Shown here: positions 53,453-62,708 of the stretch, in pieces | Numbering within the stretch: the first letter of the stretch is position 1 | How the letters are laid out: every line of letters starts with the position of its first letter | From: BACL11 sp945865535 | GTDB taxonomy: Bacteria; Bacteroidota; Bacteroidia; Flavobacteriales; BACL11 | NCBI GenBank assembly: GCA_947502765.1 | Contig: CANNBA010000001.1 | Coordinates: forward strand, 62,001-126,000 | Reading direction: 5' to 3' | DNA length: 64,000 nt | Made by a program: the position numbers and the translations under genes | The notes under the pieces: generated by a model | Seen by the model: only the letters and a program-made list of their open reading frames with translations | Told to the model about the DNA's origin: nothing | The model's database searches: none

Positions 53453-54591
53453 TATTCTAAAATTAGCTCAATAAATTCTCTTACCACTCCTTCGCCTCCA
53501 TTTTTTTCTAATTGGATAATGTTTGGAATCAACTTTATTTTTTCCACTGCATTATTTGGACAAGCAGCAAAACCAATATTTGATAGCAACTCAAAACAAT
53601 TTACATCATCTCCAATGTAAGCAACTTCTTTAAGAAAAATATTTTCTTTTTTACATAAATCTGTTACAATTTGAAGCTTATCCTTTGTGCCATGAAAATC
53701 AAAATCTAACCCAATTTTTTTTGCCCGCCTTCTGTTTAAATCTCTATCTTCAGATGTGATAATCCCTACTTTAACTCCCGTTTTTTGCAGAAGCTGGAAT
53801 CCCATTCCATCATAAGTTGAGAATTTTTTAAATTCATCTCCACTTTCTGTATAATACATTCCAGCATCCGTTAGTACCCCATCAACATCCGATAGAAATA
53901 ATTTTATCTTAGAAAAATCATGTAGCTTATTTTTAAGAACGAATCTTTTCATTAAAGATTCAGCCACTATCCAATCTTCATGCTCATCAATTTCAGTATA
54001 GGTATATTCTGGCATTTGATAAACACCAATAGCTCCAGAAATTCTATTCTTAGTTTTTCTAATATTCGCAACTGAGGAAATATAAAATGCCCCATTTTCA
54101 ATCATAGTACCTTTAAAATCTTGTCTTCTTGGACGGTTGTAGATGTCGTAATTAAGTGCTTTTCCATCTTTCCAGGAAAATCGTTTAGACTCACAACAAC
54201 TCAGTACAGAATCATAATCTTTAAATAAACTTAAAGCTTCATTAAAATCAGATGTTTGAGTAAAAGGAGAAGTTGCTTGCACCAACATAAAAGTATCAGC
54301 ATCTGATAGATTAGATTGAGAAATATACTCTAACATAACAGATTCAGTAGAAGAAGTGTCTTCAGAATTTTTAGAATTTCTATTATAAACCTTAACTTTA
54401 GAAAAGTTAAATGAGTTTACAATATCTTTAATTTCTTCATTATCAGTTGCAACAATTATCTCCTTAACTACAGATTTTTGCAACTCTTGCAGATTCCAAA
54501 AAATAAGTGGTTTTCCACAAAAAGATTTAATATTTTTTTTTGGAATTGATTTACTACCTCCTCTTGCTGGAATAAATGCAATTACACTCAT
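53452..54591 (-). CDS. neuA: Acylneuraminate cytidylyltransferase fused to a KdsC-like HAD phosphatase
   Basis: A 379-residue two-domain enzyme. The N-terminal CMP-nonulosonate synthetase domain (1 to about 220) has FIPARGGSKSIPKKNIKSFCGKPLI and LVQATSPF. The C-terminal HAD domain has LFLSDVDGVLTDAGMYYTE (Asp235, Asp237), GIITSEDRD and YIGDDVNCFELL. The first domain activates a nine-carbon sugar acid with CTP; the second probably dephosphorylates a 9-phosphate precursor, as in the separate KDN-9-phosphate phosphatase of Bacteroides. Coupled at both ends by TAATG. Confidence 0.9.
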   Translation of the reverse strand: MSVIAFIPARGGSKSIPKKNIKSFCGKPLIFWNLQELQKSVVKEIIVATDNEEIKDIVNSFNFSKVKVYNRNSKNSEDTSSTESVMLEYISQSNLSDADTFMLVQATSPFTQTSDFNEALSLFKDYDSVLSCCESKRFSWKDGKALNYDIYNRPRRQDFKGTMIENGAFYISSVANIRKTKNRISGAIGVYQMPEYTYTEIDEHEDWIVAESLMKRFVLKNKLHDFSKIKLFLSDVDGVLTDAGMYYTESGDEFKKFSTYDGMGFQLLQKTGVKVGIITSEDRDLNRRRAKKIGLDFDFHGTKDKLQIVTDLCKKENIFLKEVAYIGDDVNCFELLSNIGFAACPNNAVEKIKLIPNIIQLEKNGGEGVVREFIELILE

Positions 54592-55457
54592 TATTTTCTG
54601 AATTTGAGTTTATCTCTTTGAACTTGTTCAATATCAAGTATATCTGATTGTTTGTAAGAAAGTGCTTTATGTGTTGCTTTTAAATCTCGTGCAAGTTTCT
54701 TCAATCCTGTTGGTTCTAAAGAAGCTGCATGATCTGTTCCTTTCCAAGTTCTATCAAGTGTAAAATGTCTTTCTACCCATTCAGCACCAAGAGTATAGGC
54801 TGCAATATCAACCGCTATACCTAAATGATGACCTGAGAAACCAATTGCTTTTACTCTATTTTCAAACTTTTTTTTTATCCTAACAATTTCCAACATGCAC
54901 ATATCCTCAAAAGGCACAGGATAACCAGAAGTACAAGAATAAACTACCAATCTGTTTCCTTGATTATTTTCTTCAAAAAAGGAAACAATTTCTTCTTCTT
55001 CATCTTTAGTTGTCATCCCAAAAGAAATATGAACTTCACCAGAATATTCATCTCTTAAAACTTTTAACATTTCAAAATGATTATTACAAGCTGAAGGTAC
55101 TTTTATTAGTACAGGATTTAAACTTACTATTTCCTTTGCAGAAGTAGTATCCCAAACAGAAGTTGAATACATTATTCCTAAACTTTCAGCAAATTTCTTT
55201 AATTCTTTATGTTCATTGACATTAAACTCCAAAAACTCTCTATGAGCTCCATAAGTAGCTCCATAAGAATTTATAGCATTAGGATGAGGAGTATTGTATT
55301 GTTCTTGCGTTAAAAGTTCTTTATTGTTTCTTTTCTGAAATTTTGCAACTTCTACTCCGCTTTGCGCAGCAATTGTGAGGAGTTCTTTTGCAATACTCAT
55401 TTCTCCTTTATGATTACAACCAATCTCAGCAATAACTTTTGGGCTTTTATAATTCAT
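54591..55457 (-). CDS. neuB: Nonulosonic acid synthase (NeuB family) lacking the SAF domain
   Basis: A 288-residue TIM-barrel synthase that condenses a hexose derivative with phosphoenolpyruvate. VIAEIGCNHKGEMSIAKELL, VAKFQKRNN, VWDTTSAKEIV and GFSGHHLGIAVDIAAYTLGA (with the metal-binding His) are NeuB hallmarks, as is VERHFTLDRTWKGTDHAASL. The usual C-terminal antifreeze-like SAF domain (about 60 residues in 345-residue NeuB) is absent. Short forms occur among phosphorylated-substrate (9-phosphate) synthases. No NeuC epimerase is present nearby, consistent with a KDN-type rather than Neu5Ac route. Confidence 0.85.
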   Translation of the reverse strand: MNYKSPKVIAEIGCNHKGEMSIAKELLTIAAQSGVEVAKFQKRNNKELLTQEQYNTPHPNAINSYGATYGAHREFLEFNVNEHKELKKFAESLGIMYSTSVWDTTSAKEIVSLNPVLIKVPSACNNHFEMLKVLRDEYSGEVHISFGMTTKDEEEEIVSFFEENNQGNRLVVYSCTSGYPVPFEDMCMLEIVRIKKKFENRVKAIGFSGHHLGIAVDIAAYTLGAEWVERHFTLDRTWKGTDHAASLEPTGLKKLARDLKATHKALSYKQSDILDIEQVQRDKLKFRK

Positions 55458-57817
55458 TAACCTTTTGTGTTTATCTTTTCATTATCATCGAAATAGTCGC
55501 TCTTTTGGGTATATCCATAATTGTTTCCATAGCCGTAGCCGTACCCGTACCCGTAGCCATAACCGTAGCCATAGCCATAAGCACCACTTCCTTCTTTCAC
55601 ATCATTAAATAAAAGATGTAAATTCCCAAATCGTTGTTTCTCATACATATCATTAGCATATGTTAAAAGACCTTTTTTAGTATACTCCTGACGCGTAACA
55701 TAAAGGTTGACATCAGAATAATTCATCAATGTTAAAGCATCGGCCACCAGTCCAAGTGGTGGTGTATCTAAGACAATAATATCATATCTCTTTTTTAACT
55801 CCTTCATCATACTTGCAAACTTTTCTGTTAACAAAGCATCAGAAGGATTTGCAGGTAATGGGCCTGCAATCAAAATATCTAAATTCTCAATATCAGTTTG
55901 CAAAATAACTTCTGATAATGTTGCATCTGACAATACATGAGTGGTGAGTCCTTTTATATTCTCTAATCCAAAAGCAAGAAAAAGTTTAGGCTTTCTTAAA
56001 TCTGCACCAATTACCAAAGTTTTCTTGCCTGACTTTGCAAATACTATCGCTAAATTCGCTGCTATATAAGTTTTCCCCTCCCCACTTACTGATGAAGTAA
56101 CCAAGTAAACCTTTTTATCTTCTGAATTATTTAAAAAATTCAAATTAGATCGTAATGCTCTAAAACCTTCATATACTGATGATTTAGGACTCTGTTCAGA
56201 TAATAGATTACTTCCACTGTAATTTCTGCCAATAATTCCTAAAATAGGAATTTTAGTCAATCTTTCTAAATCCTTTTTTGACATAATTGTATCGTTAATT
56301 ATTTCCTCCAACAATAAATATAAAATTGGAATTAATAACCCAAATAATAAAGCTAGTAAATAGCTTTTTTGCTTATCAGGACTAACTGGGTCTTTATGAA
56401 AATAAACAGCAGGTTCTAACACTTTACTATCTGATACGCTTGATGATGAAGTTATCTTAGCTTCAGCTCTTTTTTGTAGTAAGAAAGTATAGATATTTTC
56501 ACTAATTACTTGTAATCTTTCTTGATTTAAAAGTTCCATCTCTACTTGAGGGATACCACCTAAAGATTGCTCCATTTTTGCAATTCTATTTTTATAATCG
56601 GTTAATAGTAAGTTATTAGCTGATTTGCTGGTATTAATTGCTTCTTGAAGATTAAGTGCCAATTGTTTGCTTTGTCTGTTATACTGATTAATCGCAGGAT
56701 TATTCACCTGTCCTCCATCAATCAAAATATTCTTTTTTATTTGTATTTCAACAAGCTGAGTAATTAAAGAATTTAAACCTGCATCATTAACTCCAAATGA
56801 TGTAGGGACTGAAATGCCTTCAAGATTTTCATCTTTAACTAAATAACTAGTAAGGTAGTCAAAATAGTTGTTTATTGTTTTTGTTTTTGCAAGTTCTGTT
56901 TCCATACTGACAATATTGGTAAAGATACTTTGCGCTTTTAGACTTAAATCAGTTATCTGATTCTTATTCTTATACTGTTGTATTTGTTGTTCAATTAAAG
57001 CTAAGGAATCACTCATATCAGCAAGCTGATTGTTAATAAACGTAACCGTATTGTTTGAAGCGAAATTCTTGTCCTTAATCTCATTGATCATGTGATTATC
57101 AATTAATGTATTTAAAAACGCAATTCCTTTTTTTTCATTCTCTGTTATGATGGATATATCTAAAACAGTAGATTCTACATCTGCTTGATTAACTACAATC
57201 TTTTGCTGATACAAAAGAGTTAGAGCTTGTAAATCGTAAAATTTCACAATCGTTACAGGCACATCTGATTCATCAACAAAGTAGTTAATATTATATTCTA
57301 CACTAATTTCTACATCATTAAATAAAAACTTCTCATTAAACTTTCTGATTTGTTCATTTTTAGTGGAAATATCAATTAAAGAAAAACGATTATCATCAAT
57401 TATATCAATTTTAATCTTTTTGGCTTTTAGTGCTTTTACATTAGTGCACTTTACAATAATTGGAGCTTCATAGGCTTCTGTAACTTTTATATTACCTTCA
57501 ATAAAATAGCCAATATCAAACTTTAATTCTTCCAATGTTTTATAAACAAGTGGGTACGATTTGATTTGATACTTCTTGTTTTCAAAACTCTTTGTTTTTG
57601 GAGTCATTGATTCAAACATACCAGCTGCAGTTAACAAGCTGTTATCTTCTTTAACTATGATTGAGATTTCCGCACTAAAAAGTTGAGTAGTATATCGGAT
57701 ATAAGCAAAGGCTATAAGAAAAGCAAGTAATAAACATATTAAAAGAATAAACCAGTTTTGAAGTAGCTTAAAGAAAAACTGTTTAAAATCTACGATCTCA
57801 TCTAACTGATTAGCCAT
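55457..57817 (-). CDS. wzc: Polysaccharide co-polymerase / BY-kinase (Wzc-like)
   Basis: A 786-residue inner-membrane tyrosine autokinase that controls chain length and export with Wza. It has a Wzz domain between two membrane helices (about 20-40 and 490-510), with coiled coils, then the kinase: Walker A SSVSGEGKT (575-583), GADLRKPKLF (Walker A', about 604-613) and VLDTPP (Walker B, about 683-688). The C-terminal tail (747-769) is a Tyr-Gly repeat with 11 tyrosines, the expected autophosphorylation cluster. It lies 5 bp after wza and is coupled to neuB. Confidence 0.92.
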   Translation of the reverse strand: MANQLDEIVDFKQFFFKLLQNWFILLICLLLAFLIAFAYIRYTTQLFSAEISIIVKEDNSLLTAAGMFESMTPKTKSFENKKYQIKSYPLVYKTLEELKFDIGYFIEGNIKVTEAYEAPIIVKCTNVKALKAKKIKIDIIDDNRFSLIDISTKNEQIRKFNEKFLFNDVEISVEYNINYFVDESDVPVTIVKFYDLQALTLLYQQKIVVNQADVESTVLDISIITENEKKGIAFLNTLIDNHMINEIKDKNFASNNTVTFINNQLADMSDSLALIEQQIQQYKNKNQITDLSLKAQSIFTNIVSMETELAKTKTINNYFDYLTSYLVKDENLEGISVPTSFGVNDAGLNSLITQLVEIQIKKNILIDGGQVNNPAINQYNRQSKQLALNLQEAINTSKSANNLLLTDYKNRIAKMEQSLGGIPQVEMELLNQERLQVISENIYTFLLQKRAEAKITSSSSVSDSKVLEPAVYFHKDPVSPDKQKSYLLALLFGLLIPILYLLLEEIINDTIMSKKDLERLTKIPILGIIGRNYSGSNLLSEQSPKSSVYEGFRALRSNLNFLNNSEDKKVYLVTSSVSGEGKTYIAANLAIVFAKSGKKTLVIGADLRKPKLFLAFGLENIKGLTTHVLSDATLSEVILQTDIENLDILIAGPLPANPSDALLTEKFASMMKELKKRYDIIVLDTPPLGLVADALTLMNYSDVNLYVTRQEYTKKGLLTYANDMYEKQRFGNLHLLFNDVKEGSGAYGYGYGYGYGYGYGYGYGNNYGYTQKSDYFDDNEKINTKG
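55526..55579 (-). repeat. (Tyr-Gly)9 coding repeat in wzc
   Basis: A 54 bp segment encodes nine Tyr-Gly pairs. The codons vary (TAT/TAC, GGC/GGT/GGG/GGA), so the repeat is kept by selection on the protein rather than being a fresh slippage product. Confidence 0.85.
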
Positions 57818-57822
57818 ACTAT

Positions 57823-58590
57823 TTAGTTTTTATTAATTAACAAAAATAATGTAACGGCCGAAAGTGAAATGGAAACAATATTGGTAATATTATTAAAGGC
57901 ATAAAACTTTTTTCTAAGTGGCGCTACATAAATAATATCATGAGGATGCAACATAAAATCAGCATTATTTAACAGGCTATTTTTAGTTAAATCAACATAA
58001 AAAACTCTATTTAATTCATCTTCATTTCTGATTACTTTCACTTTTCTTCTATTCCCAAACTGGGTTATGTCATTAGACAAACTCAATGCATAAAGTATAT
58101 TGACCTCAGGATCAGAAATTTTAAACGTACCAGGTTTGTTCACCTCACCTAAAACAGTAAGCTCAAAGTTTGTAATATTTACTTTAACCACTGGACTTTC
58201 AAAGTAAGAAACTGCAATATTCTTAATAATATTTTCAAGCTCTCTAAGAGTAAATCCTGCCGCTTTTACAATGCCAAAAGAAGGCAAATCAAGGTTACCA
58301 TCTTCTTTAATAAGGTAACCAGACAAATACGGATTTTGGAGCATTAACTGAGAATTTGAAGTATTCTCTTTATTAAAAAAATCATGTTGTTGTTCAGTAG
58401 TAGTACTAATCTGAATAGATAATAAATCACCTTTTTGCAATCTATAAGCTTGGGTATTGATTTTAACCTCTTTCAGCTCTTTATTAGAACGAATATATTC
58501 CAAATCACGATTTGTAATACAAGAAGATAAAGTAAAAATTGACAGTAATAGAATTGCAAATTTTATATTTATAATTAAATGATTTTTCAT
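57823..58590 (-). CDS. wza: Polysaccharide export outer-membrane lipoprotein (Wza-like)
   Basis: A 255-residue lipoprotein with signal sequence and lipobox LSSC (Cys near 24). A Poly_export domain (YRLQKGDLLSIQI, about 48-60) and SLBB-type strand blocks (VLGEVNKPGTFKIS near 150) are visible, then a C-terminal membrane helix SISLSAVTLFLLI as in Bacteroidota members. It forms the outer-membrane pore for the polymer. First gene of the operon; a putative promoter lies 35 bp upstream. Confidence 0.9.
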   Translation of the reverse strand: MKNHLIINIKFAILLLSIFTLSSCITNRDLEYIRSNKELKEVKINTQAYRLQKGDLLSIQISTTTEQQHDFFNKENTSNSQLMLQNPYLSGYLIKEDGNLDLPSFGIVKAAGFTLRELENIIKNIAVSYFESPVVKVNITNFELTVLGEVNKPGTFKISDPEVNILYALSLSNDITQFGNRRKVKVIRNEDELNRVFYVDLTKNSLLNNADFMLHPHDIIYVAPLRKKFYAFNNITNIVSISLSAVTLFLLINKN

Positions 58591-58624
58591 GAAAAATACT
58601 TAAATTATTTGTTTTAAAAAGCCA

Positions 58625-58632
58625 CAAATATG
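58625..58632 (-). promoter_or_regulatory. Putative -7 box for the polysaccharide operon
   Basis: The minus strand reads CATATTTG, one mismatch to TAnnTTTG, 35 bp before the wza ATG. No -33 TTTG lies at the right spacing; instead two direct repeats of AATCCTATC stand further upstream. Confidence 0.4.
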
Positions 58633-58646
58633 GTGATTTTTTTTTA

Positions 58647-58679
58647 GATAGGATTCTGATAAAGGAAAATGATAGGATT
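58647..58679. repeat. 9 bp direct repeat upstream of the wza promoter
   Basis: GATAGGATT occurs at 58647-58655 and 58671-58679, spaced 24 bp start to start, in the gap between the E1 stop and the wza -7 box. It could be a regulator site in the -33 to -60 region. The second copy touches the E1 stop codon. Confidence 0.4.
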
Positions 58680-60656
58680 TTAATACGCTAACAACTCTTT
58701 AAGTTGTGATTCAAAGCTTGATTTGGCTAAAAATTTATCTTCTAATTCTCTTGCAAAAGGAACTGGTGTATCAATTGATGCAGAGCGCTTTACGGGAGCG
58801 TCTAAATACTCAAAACAGGAGTCAGAAATAATAGAGGCAATATCAGCTCCAAAACCACCCATCATACAATCCTCATGCAAAACAATTGCTTTGCCAGTTT
58901 TCTTCACTGAGTTCAAAATAGCATCTTTATCTAATGGAACTAATGTTCGTAAATCAATTAAATCAGCAGAAATTACTGGATTATTTTTTAGAACTTCTAA
59001 AGCCCAATGCACCCCCATTCCGTAAGAAATAATACTTACATCATTGCCTTCAGCGATTAATTTTGCCTTTCCAATTTCAATAGTAAAATAATCATCACAA
59101 ACAGGCTCACTAAAACTTCTATAAAGAGCTTTGTGCTCGAAAAACATAACAGGATTTGGGTCATTTATTGATGCATTTAAAAGCCCTTTTGCATCTTCAG
59201 GAAAAGCAGGATAAACCACTTTTAGACCAGGAGTATGTGTAAACCAAGCCTCATTAGATTGGGAATGAAAAGGACCAGCACCAACGCCAGCACCTGTTGG
59301 CATTCTTACCACAACATCCGCATTCCCCCCCCATCTATAATGTGTTTTTGCAAGGTTATTTACAATAGGATTAAAACCAGAAGTTACAAAATCAGCAAAT
59401 TGCATCTCCACCACTGCTTTTTGACCATTAATTGATAACCCTAGTGCAGCACTTACAATAGCAGATTCACAAATTGGGGTGTTACGAACTCGCTCCTTCC
59501 CAAACTCATTTACAAAACCATCAGTGATTTTAAATACACCTCCATATTCAGCTATATCCTGACCCATAATAATAAGATTATCATGCTTTTGCATTGATTG
59601 TCTTAAACCATCAGAAACAGCATCAACCAATCTTTTTTCTGACTTATTTTGGGATGGTGAAATAATTTGAGCCGTATATTCTTTATACATATCAGCTAAT
59701 TCCTTTTCAGCAGATGATTGTATTTTTGGCTCGCTTTCAGTCTCTTCCCAGTCGGAATTGATTTCAGATTTTATTTCTTTCTTAAAATCCTCAATAGCTG
59801 ATTGAGTAAGGACTTTTTCATTTAATAAAAATGTTTCAAAATTATCAATAGGATCTAACTTTTCCCATTGCTCCATCAACTCATCTGGGACATATTTTGT
59901 GCCAGAAGCTTCTTCATGCCCTCTCATTCTGAATGTCATACACTCTAAAATTACAGGTTTTGATTTTTTTAAATTTTGCTCCTTAATGTCTTTTACCGCT
60001 TTATAGACTTCCAAAATATTATTTCCATCAATAGTATAGGCATCCATACCATAACCAATTCCTTTATCGGCAAATTGCTTACACCGAAACTGCTCAGAAC
60101 TTGGAGTTGAAAGTCCATATCCATTATTTTCTATTACAAAAATCACAGGTAAATCCCATACGGCAGCTACATTTAGTGCCTCATGAAAATCGCCCTCACT
60201 AGTAGCACCATCACCAGTAAAAACTGCAGTAATCTTTTTATTATTCTGTAATTTATTTGCTAAAGCAATCCCATCAGCAACACCAAGCTGAGGGCCTAAA
60301 TGTGAAATCATACCCACAATATAATGCTCTTTTGTTCCAAAATGAAAGGATCTATCTCTGCCTTTAGTAAATCCATTTGCCTTGCCTTGAAATTGAGAAA
60401 ATAGTCTATTTAACGGAACATTTTTAACTGTGAAAACACCCAAATTTCTATGCATTGGTAAGATATATTCATCTTGATCCAAAGCAAAAGCTACTCCAAC
60501 AGAAATAGCTTCTTGCCCAATACCAGAAAACCATTTTGAAACTTTACCTTGGCGCAAAAGTATAAGCATCTTTTCTTCCACCAATCTTGGCTTAATAAGA
60601 GCTTTATACAAGCCTAGTAGCTCAGCATCTGCTATACCTTTTCTGTTAAATTGCAT
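58680..60656 (-). CDS. Fused alpha/beta E1 component of a 2-oxoacid dehydrogenase complex
   Basis: A 658-residue thiamine-diphosphate E1. The alpha half has the canonical cofactor motif FTGDGATSEGDFHEA...IENNGYGLS and MRGHEEASGTKYVP; the beta half starts near 325 (RLVDAVSDGLRQSMQ) with MGQDIAEYGGVFKITDGF and MQFADFVTSGFNPIVNN. It probably acts in pyruvate or branched-chain 2-oxoacid oxidation with E2 and E3 encoded elsewhere. Compared with the E1 at 21436 its TPP motif is regular, implying different substrate ranges. It has its own promoter and ends 89 bp before wza. Confidence 0.9.
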   Translation of the reverse strand: MQFNRKGIADAELLGLYKALIKPRLVEEKMLILLRQGKVSKWFSGIGQEAISVGVAFALDQDEYILPMHRNLGVFTVKNVPLNRLFSQFQGKANGFTKGRDRSFHFGTKEHYIVGMISHLGPQLGVADGIALANKLQNNKKITAVFTGDGATSEGDFHEALNVAAVWDLPVIFVIENNGYGLSTPSSEQFRCKQFADKGIGYGMDAYTIDGNNILEVYKAVKDIKEQNLKKSKPVILECMTFRMRGHEEASGTKYVPDELMEQWEKLDPIDNFETFLLNEKVLTQSAIEDFKKEIKSEINSDWEETESEPKIQSSAEKELADMYKEYTAQIISPSQNKSEKRLVDAVSDGLRQSMQKHDNLIIMGQDIAEYGGVFKITDGFVNEFGKERVRNTPICESAIVSAALGLSINGQKAVVEMQFADFVTSGFNPIVNNLAKTHYRWGGNADVVVRMPTGAGVGAGPFHSQSNEAWFTHTPGLKVVYPAFPEDAKGLLNASINDPNPVMFFEHKALYRSFSEPVCDDYFTIEIGKAKLIAEGNDVSIISYGMGVHWALEVLKNNPVISADLIDLRTLVPLDKDAILNSVKKTGKAIVLHEDCMMGGFGADIASIISDSCFEYLDAPVKRSASIDTPVPFARELEDKFLAKSSFESQLKELLAY

Positions 60657-60675
60657 CTTTGATTTTATTTGATGC

Positions 60676-60683
60676 CAAAACTA
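60676..60683 (-). promoter_or_regulatory. Putative -7 box for the E1 gene
   Basis: The minus strand reads TAGTTTTG, a full match to TAnnTTTG, 19 bp before the E1 ATG. Confidence 0.5.
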
Positions 60684-60719
60684 CTTAATATTTTCTTTAC
60701 TTTGTTAAAAATTTAAAAG

Positions 60720-60842
60720 ATGAATTGGCAAGAATATTGGCAAGAGTATGCTGTTGGTATTATTTTATTATTAGCAATCTATTATTTAATACGAAAATTT
60801 ACTAGAAAAAATAATTGTAAAGATAATAACTGCTCCTGTTAA
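60720..60842 (+). CDS. Small membrane protein with Cys-rich tail (FeoB-associated-like)
   Basis: A 40-residue protein: MNWQEYWQEYAVGIILLL, one membrane helix, then a basic stretch IRKFTRKNN and the tail CKDNNCSC. This arrangement is that of the FeoB-associated Cys-rich membrane proteins, which often sit near iron transport genes; no feo gene is in this window. It ends directly before the ATG of the LtaS-like gene, so the two are probably co-transcribed. TTACTTTG at 60697 is a one-mismatch -7 box. Confidence 0.65.
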   Translation: MNWQEYWQEYAVGIILLLAIYYLIRKFTRKNNCKDNNCSC

Positions 60843-62708
60843 ATGAATTTTCTTTTTACTTATCTAAAAAGATTAACTTTTCTGCTACTGATTTATACTG
60901 CTAGTAGAGTATATTTTTATCTCAATAATATTGATAGTTTTATTAATAGCTTTGATAATGCTACACTAATAGAATTTATTGAAGGTTGGAGATTTGATAT
61001 TTCTGCATTAGTTTATATCAATATTCCACTTTTGGTACTGCTTTTATTTCCAACCAATCTCAGAAAAAAGAATGGCTTTTTAAGATTTACAAACATTCTT
61101 TTTTATGCTGTAAATATTCCATTTATCATACTTAATAATATAGATATTGAGTATTTTCGATTTACTCAAAAAAGAAGTACTGTTGACTTTTTCCAACTCC
61201 TACAATTAGGAGAAGATGCAAAAAATATAATCCCTCAATACATAAAAGATTATTGGCCAATAACCTTATTTACTATCATACAGGTTTGGTTTCTACTAAA
61301 AATAAAACATATTCCAAAAACAACTATTGCATTAAATGCTAAAAGCATATTAAGCGGTATTTTTATCTTCATAATTGGAGGAGGAATCTTTATTCTAGGA
61401 GCAAGAGGTGGATTGCAGTTAAAACCTATCAAACCCATAAATGCTGGGGAGCTAAGTGGCTCACAAAATACTGCATTAATACTCAATACGCCTTTTTGTA
61501 TTTTGCATTCCTTAGATGATAAGCCCCTTGAAACATATAATTATTTTAAGCCTAAAAAATTAAATGAAATCTACTCTCCTATTCATTTGCATATAAAGGA
61601 CTTAAGACAGGGCATAACAAAACAAAATATTGTAATTTTAATAATGGAAAGTTACTCTAAAGAATTTGTTGGTTTTTACAATAACGGAATTGGCTATACC
61701 CCATTTTTGGACAGCTTGATGCAACATAGTTTAGTTTTTACAAATGCTTACGCTAACGGTCTAAAATCCATTGAAGCATTACCAGCCATTACTGCATCAA
61801 TACCTAGTTTAATGGACAATCCTTTAATCACTTCAAGTTACGCCCAAAATAATTTTGAAAGCATGGCATCTCTTTTAAATAAAGAAGGATACAATACTTC
61901 TTTTTATCATGGTGGAATGAAAGGAACAATGGGCTTTTATAGTTTTAGCAACAAAGCAGGATTTACTGATTATTTTGGAATGAAAGAATATAATAATGCT
62001 GATGATTTTGATGGAAGTTGGGGTATTTATGACGGACCTTTTATGCAATATTTTGCCAATGGACTTAATGGGAAAAAAGAACCTTTTTTCAGTACTTTTT
62101 TTTCTCTTAGTTCACATCCACCTTACACTTTACCACAGAATTATTCTAAAGAACTTTATAAAAAAGGTAAATTGAAGGAAATTGGAATACGAGAAACAAT
62201 ATCATATACTGATTATTCCATGCGAGATTTTTTTCTAAAATCTAAAAAGCAAAAATGGTTTAAAAACACTATTTTCATAATAACTGCCGATCATACTTCT
62301 GGTGAAAATTACAACACAAAATATAAAAATAGAATTGGTAGATATGCCATTCCACTTATTATATTTAGTGGAGATAGTTCTTTGCAAGGAATAAATTCAA
62401 ATATCGTTCAGCATATTGATATTATGCCAACTGTTTTAGAATTACTGAACTATAATAAACCATTTTTTGGCTTTGGAAAATCAATGTTTTCAGAAAAAAG
62501 TTGGGCAATTCATTTCCTTCAAAATGAATATCGTTTAATTACTGATAGCTCAATAATTACTAATAAAGCTGAAGTCTACCGTTCTTTTTCTGATTGGAAT
62601 ACATCAAAGAATAATGAGCTAAACTATGATGACACACAACTATTAAAAGCAATAAAACAGGATTATAATAATAGAATGTTAAATAATAAATTATTAAATG
62701 AAAATTAA
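60843..62708 (+). CDS. LTA synthase-like sulfatase-fold membrane protein
   Basis: A 621-residue protein with about five N-terminal membrane helices and a C-terminal sulfatase/alkaline phosphatase fold (from about 250). Motifs: VILIMESYSKEFVG (metal Glu), NAYANGLKSIEALPAI with Ser309 at the place where LtaS and MdoB have the nucleophilic Thr, SSHPPYTLP and FIITADHTSG (metal Asp-His). In Gram-negatives such enzymes move phosphoglycerol or phosphoethanolamine to envelope glycans or lipids. It overlaps the lipid kinase gene by 11 bp. Confidence 0.85.
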   Translation: MNFLFTYLKRLTFLLLIYTASRVYFYLNNIDSFINSFDNATLIEFIEGWRFDISALVYINIPLLVLLLFPTNLRKKNGFLRFTNILFYAVNIPFIILNNIDIEYFRFTQKRSTVDFFQLLQLGEDAKNIIPQYIKDYWPITLFTIIQVWFLLKIKHIPKTTIALNAKSILSGIFIFIIGGGIFILGARGGLQLKPIKPINAGELSGSQNTALILNTPFCILHSLDDKPLETYNYFKPKKLNEIYSPIHLHIKDLRQGITKQNIVILIMESYSKEFVGFYNNGIGYTPFLDSLMQHSLVFTNAYANGLKSIEALPAITASIPSLMDNPLITSSYAQNNFESMASLLNKEGYNTSFYHGGMKGTMGFYSFSNKAGFTDYFGMKEYNNADDFDGSWGIYDGPFMQYFANGLNGKKEPFFSTFFSLSSHPPYTLPQNYSKELYKKGKLKEIGIRETISYTDYSMRDFFLKSKKQKWFKNTIFIITADHTSGENYNTKYKNRIGRYAIPLIIFSGDSSLQGINSNIVQHIDIMPTVLELLNYNKPFFGFGKSMFSEKSWAIHFLQNEYRLITDSSIITNKAEVYRSFSDWNTSKNNELNYDDTQLLKAIKQDYNNRMLNNKLLNEN

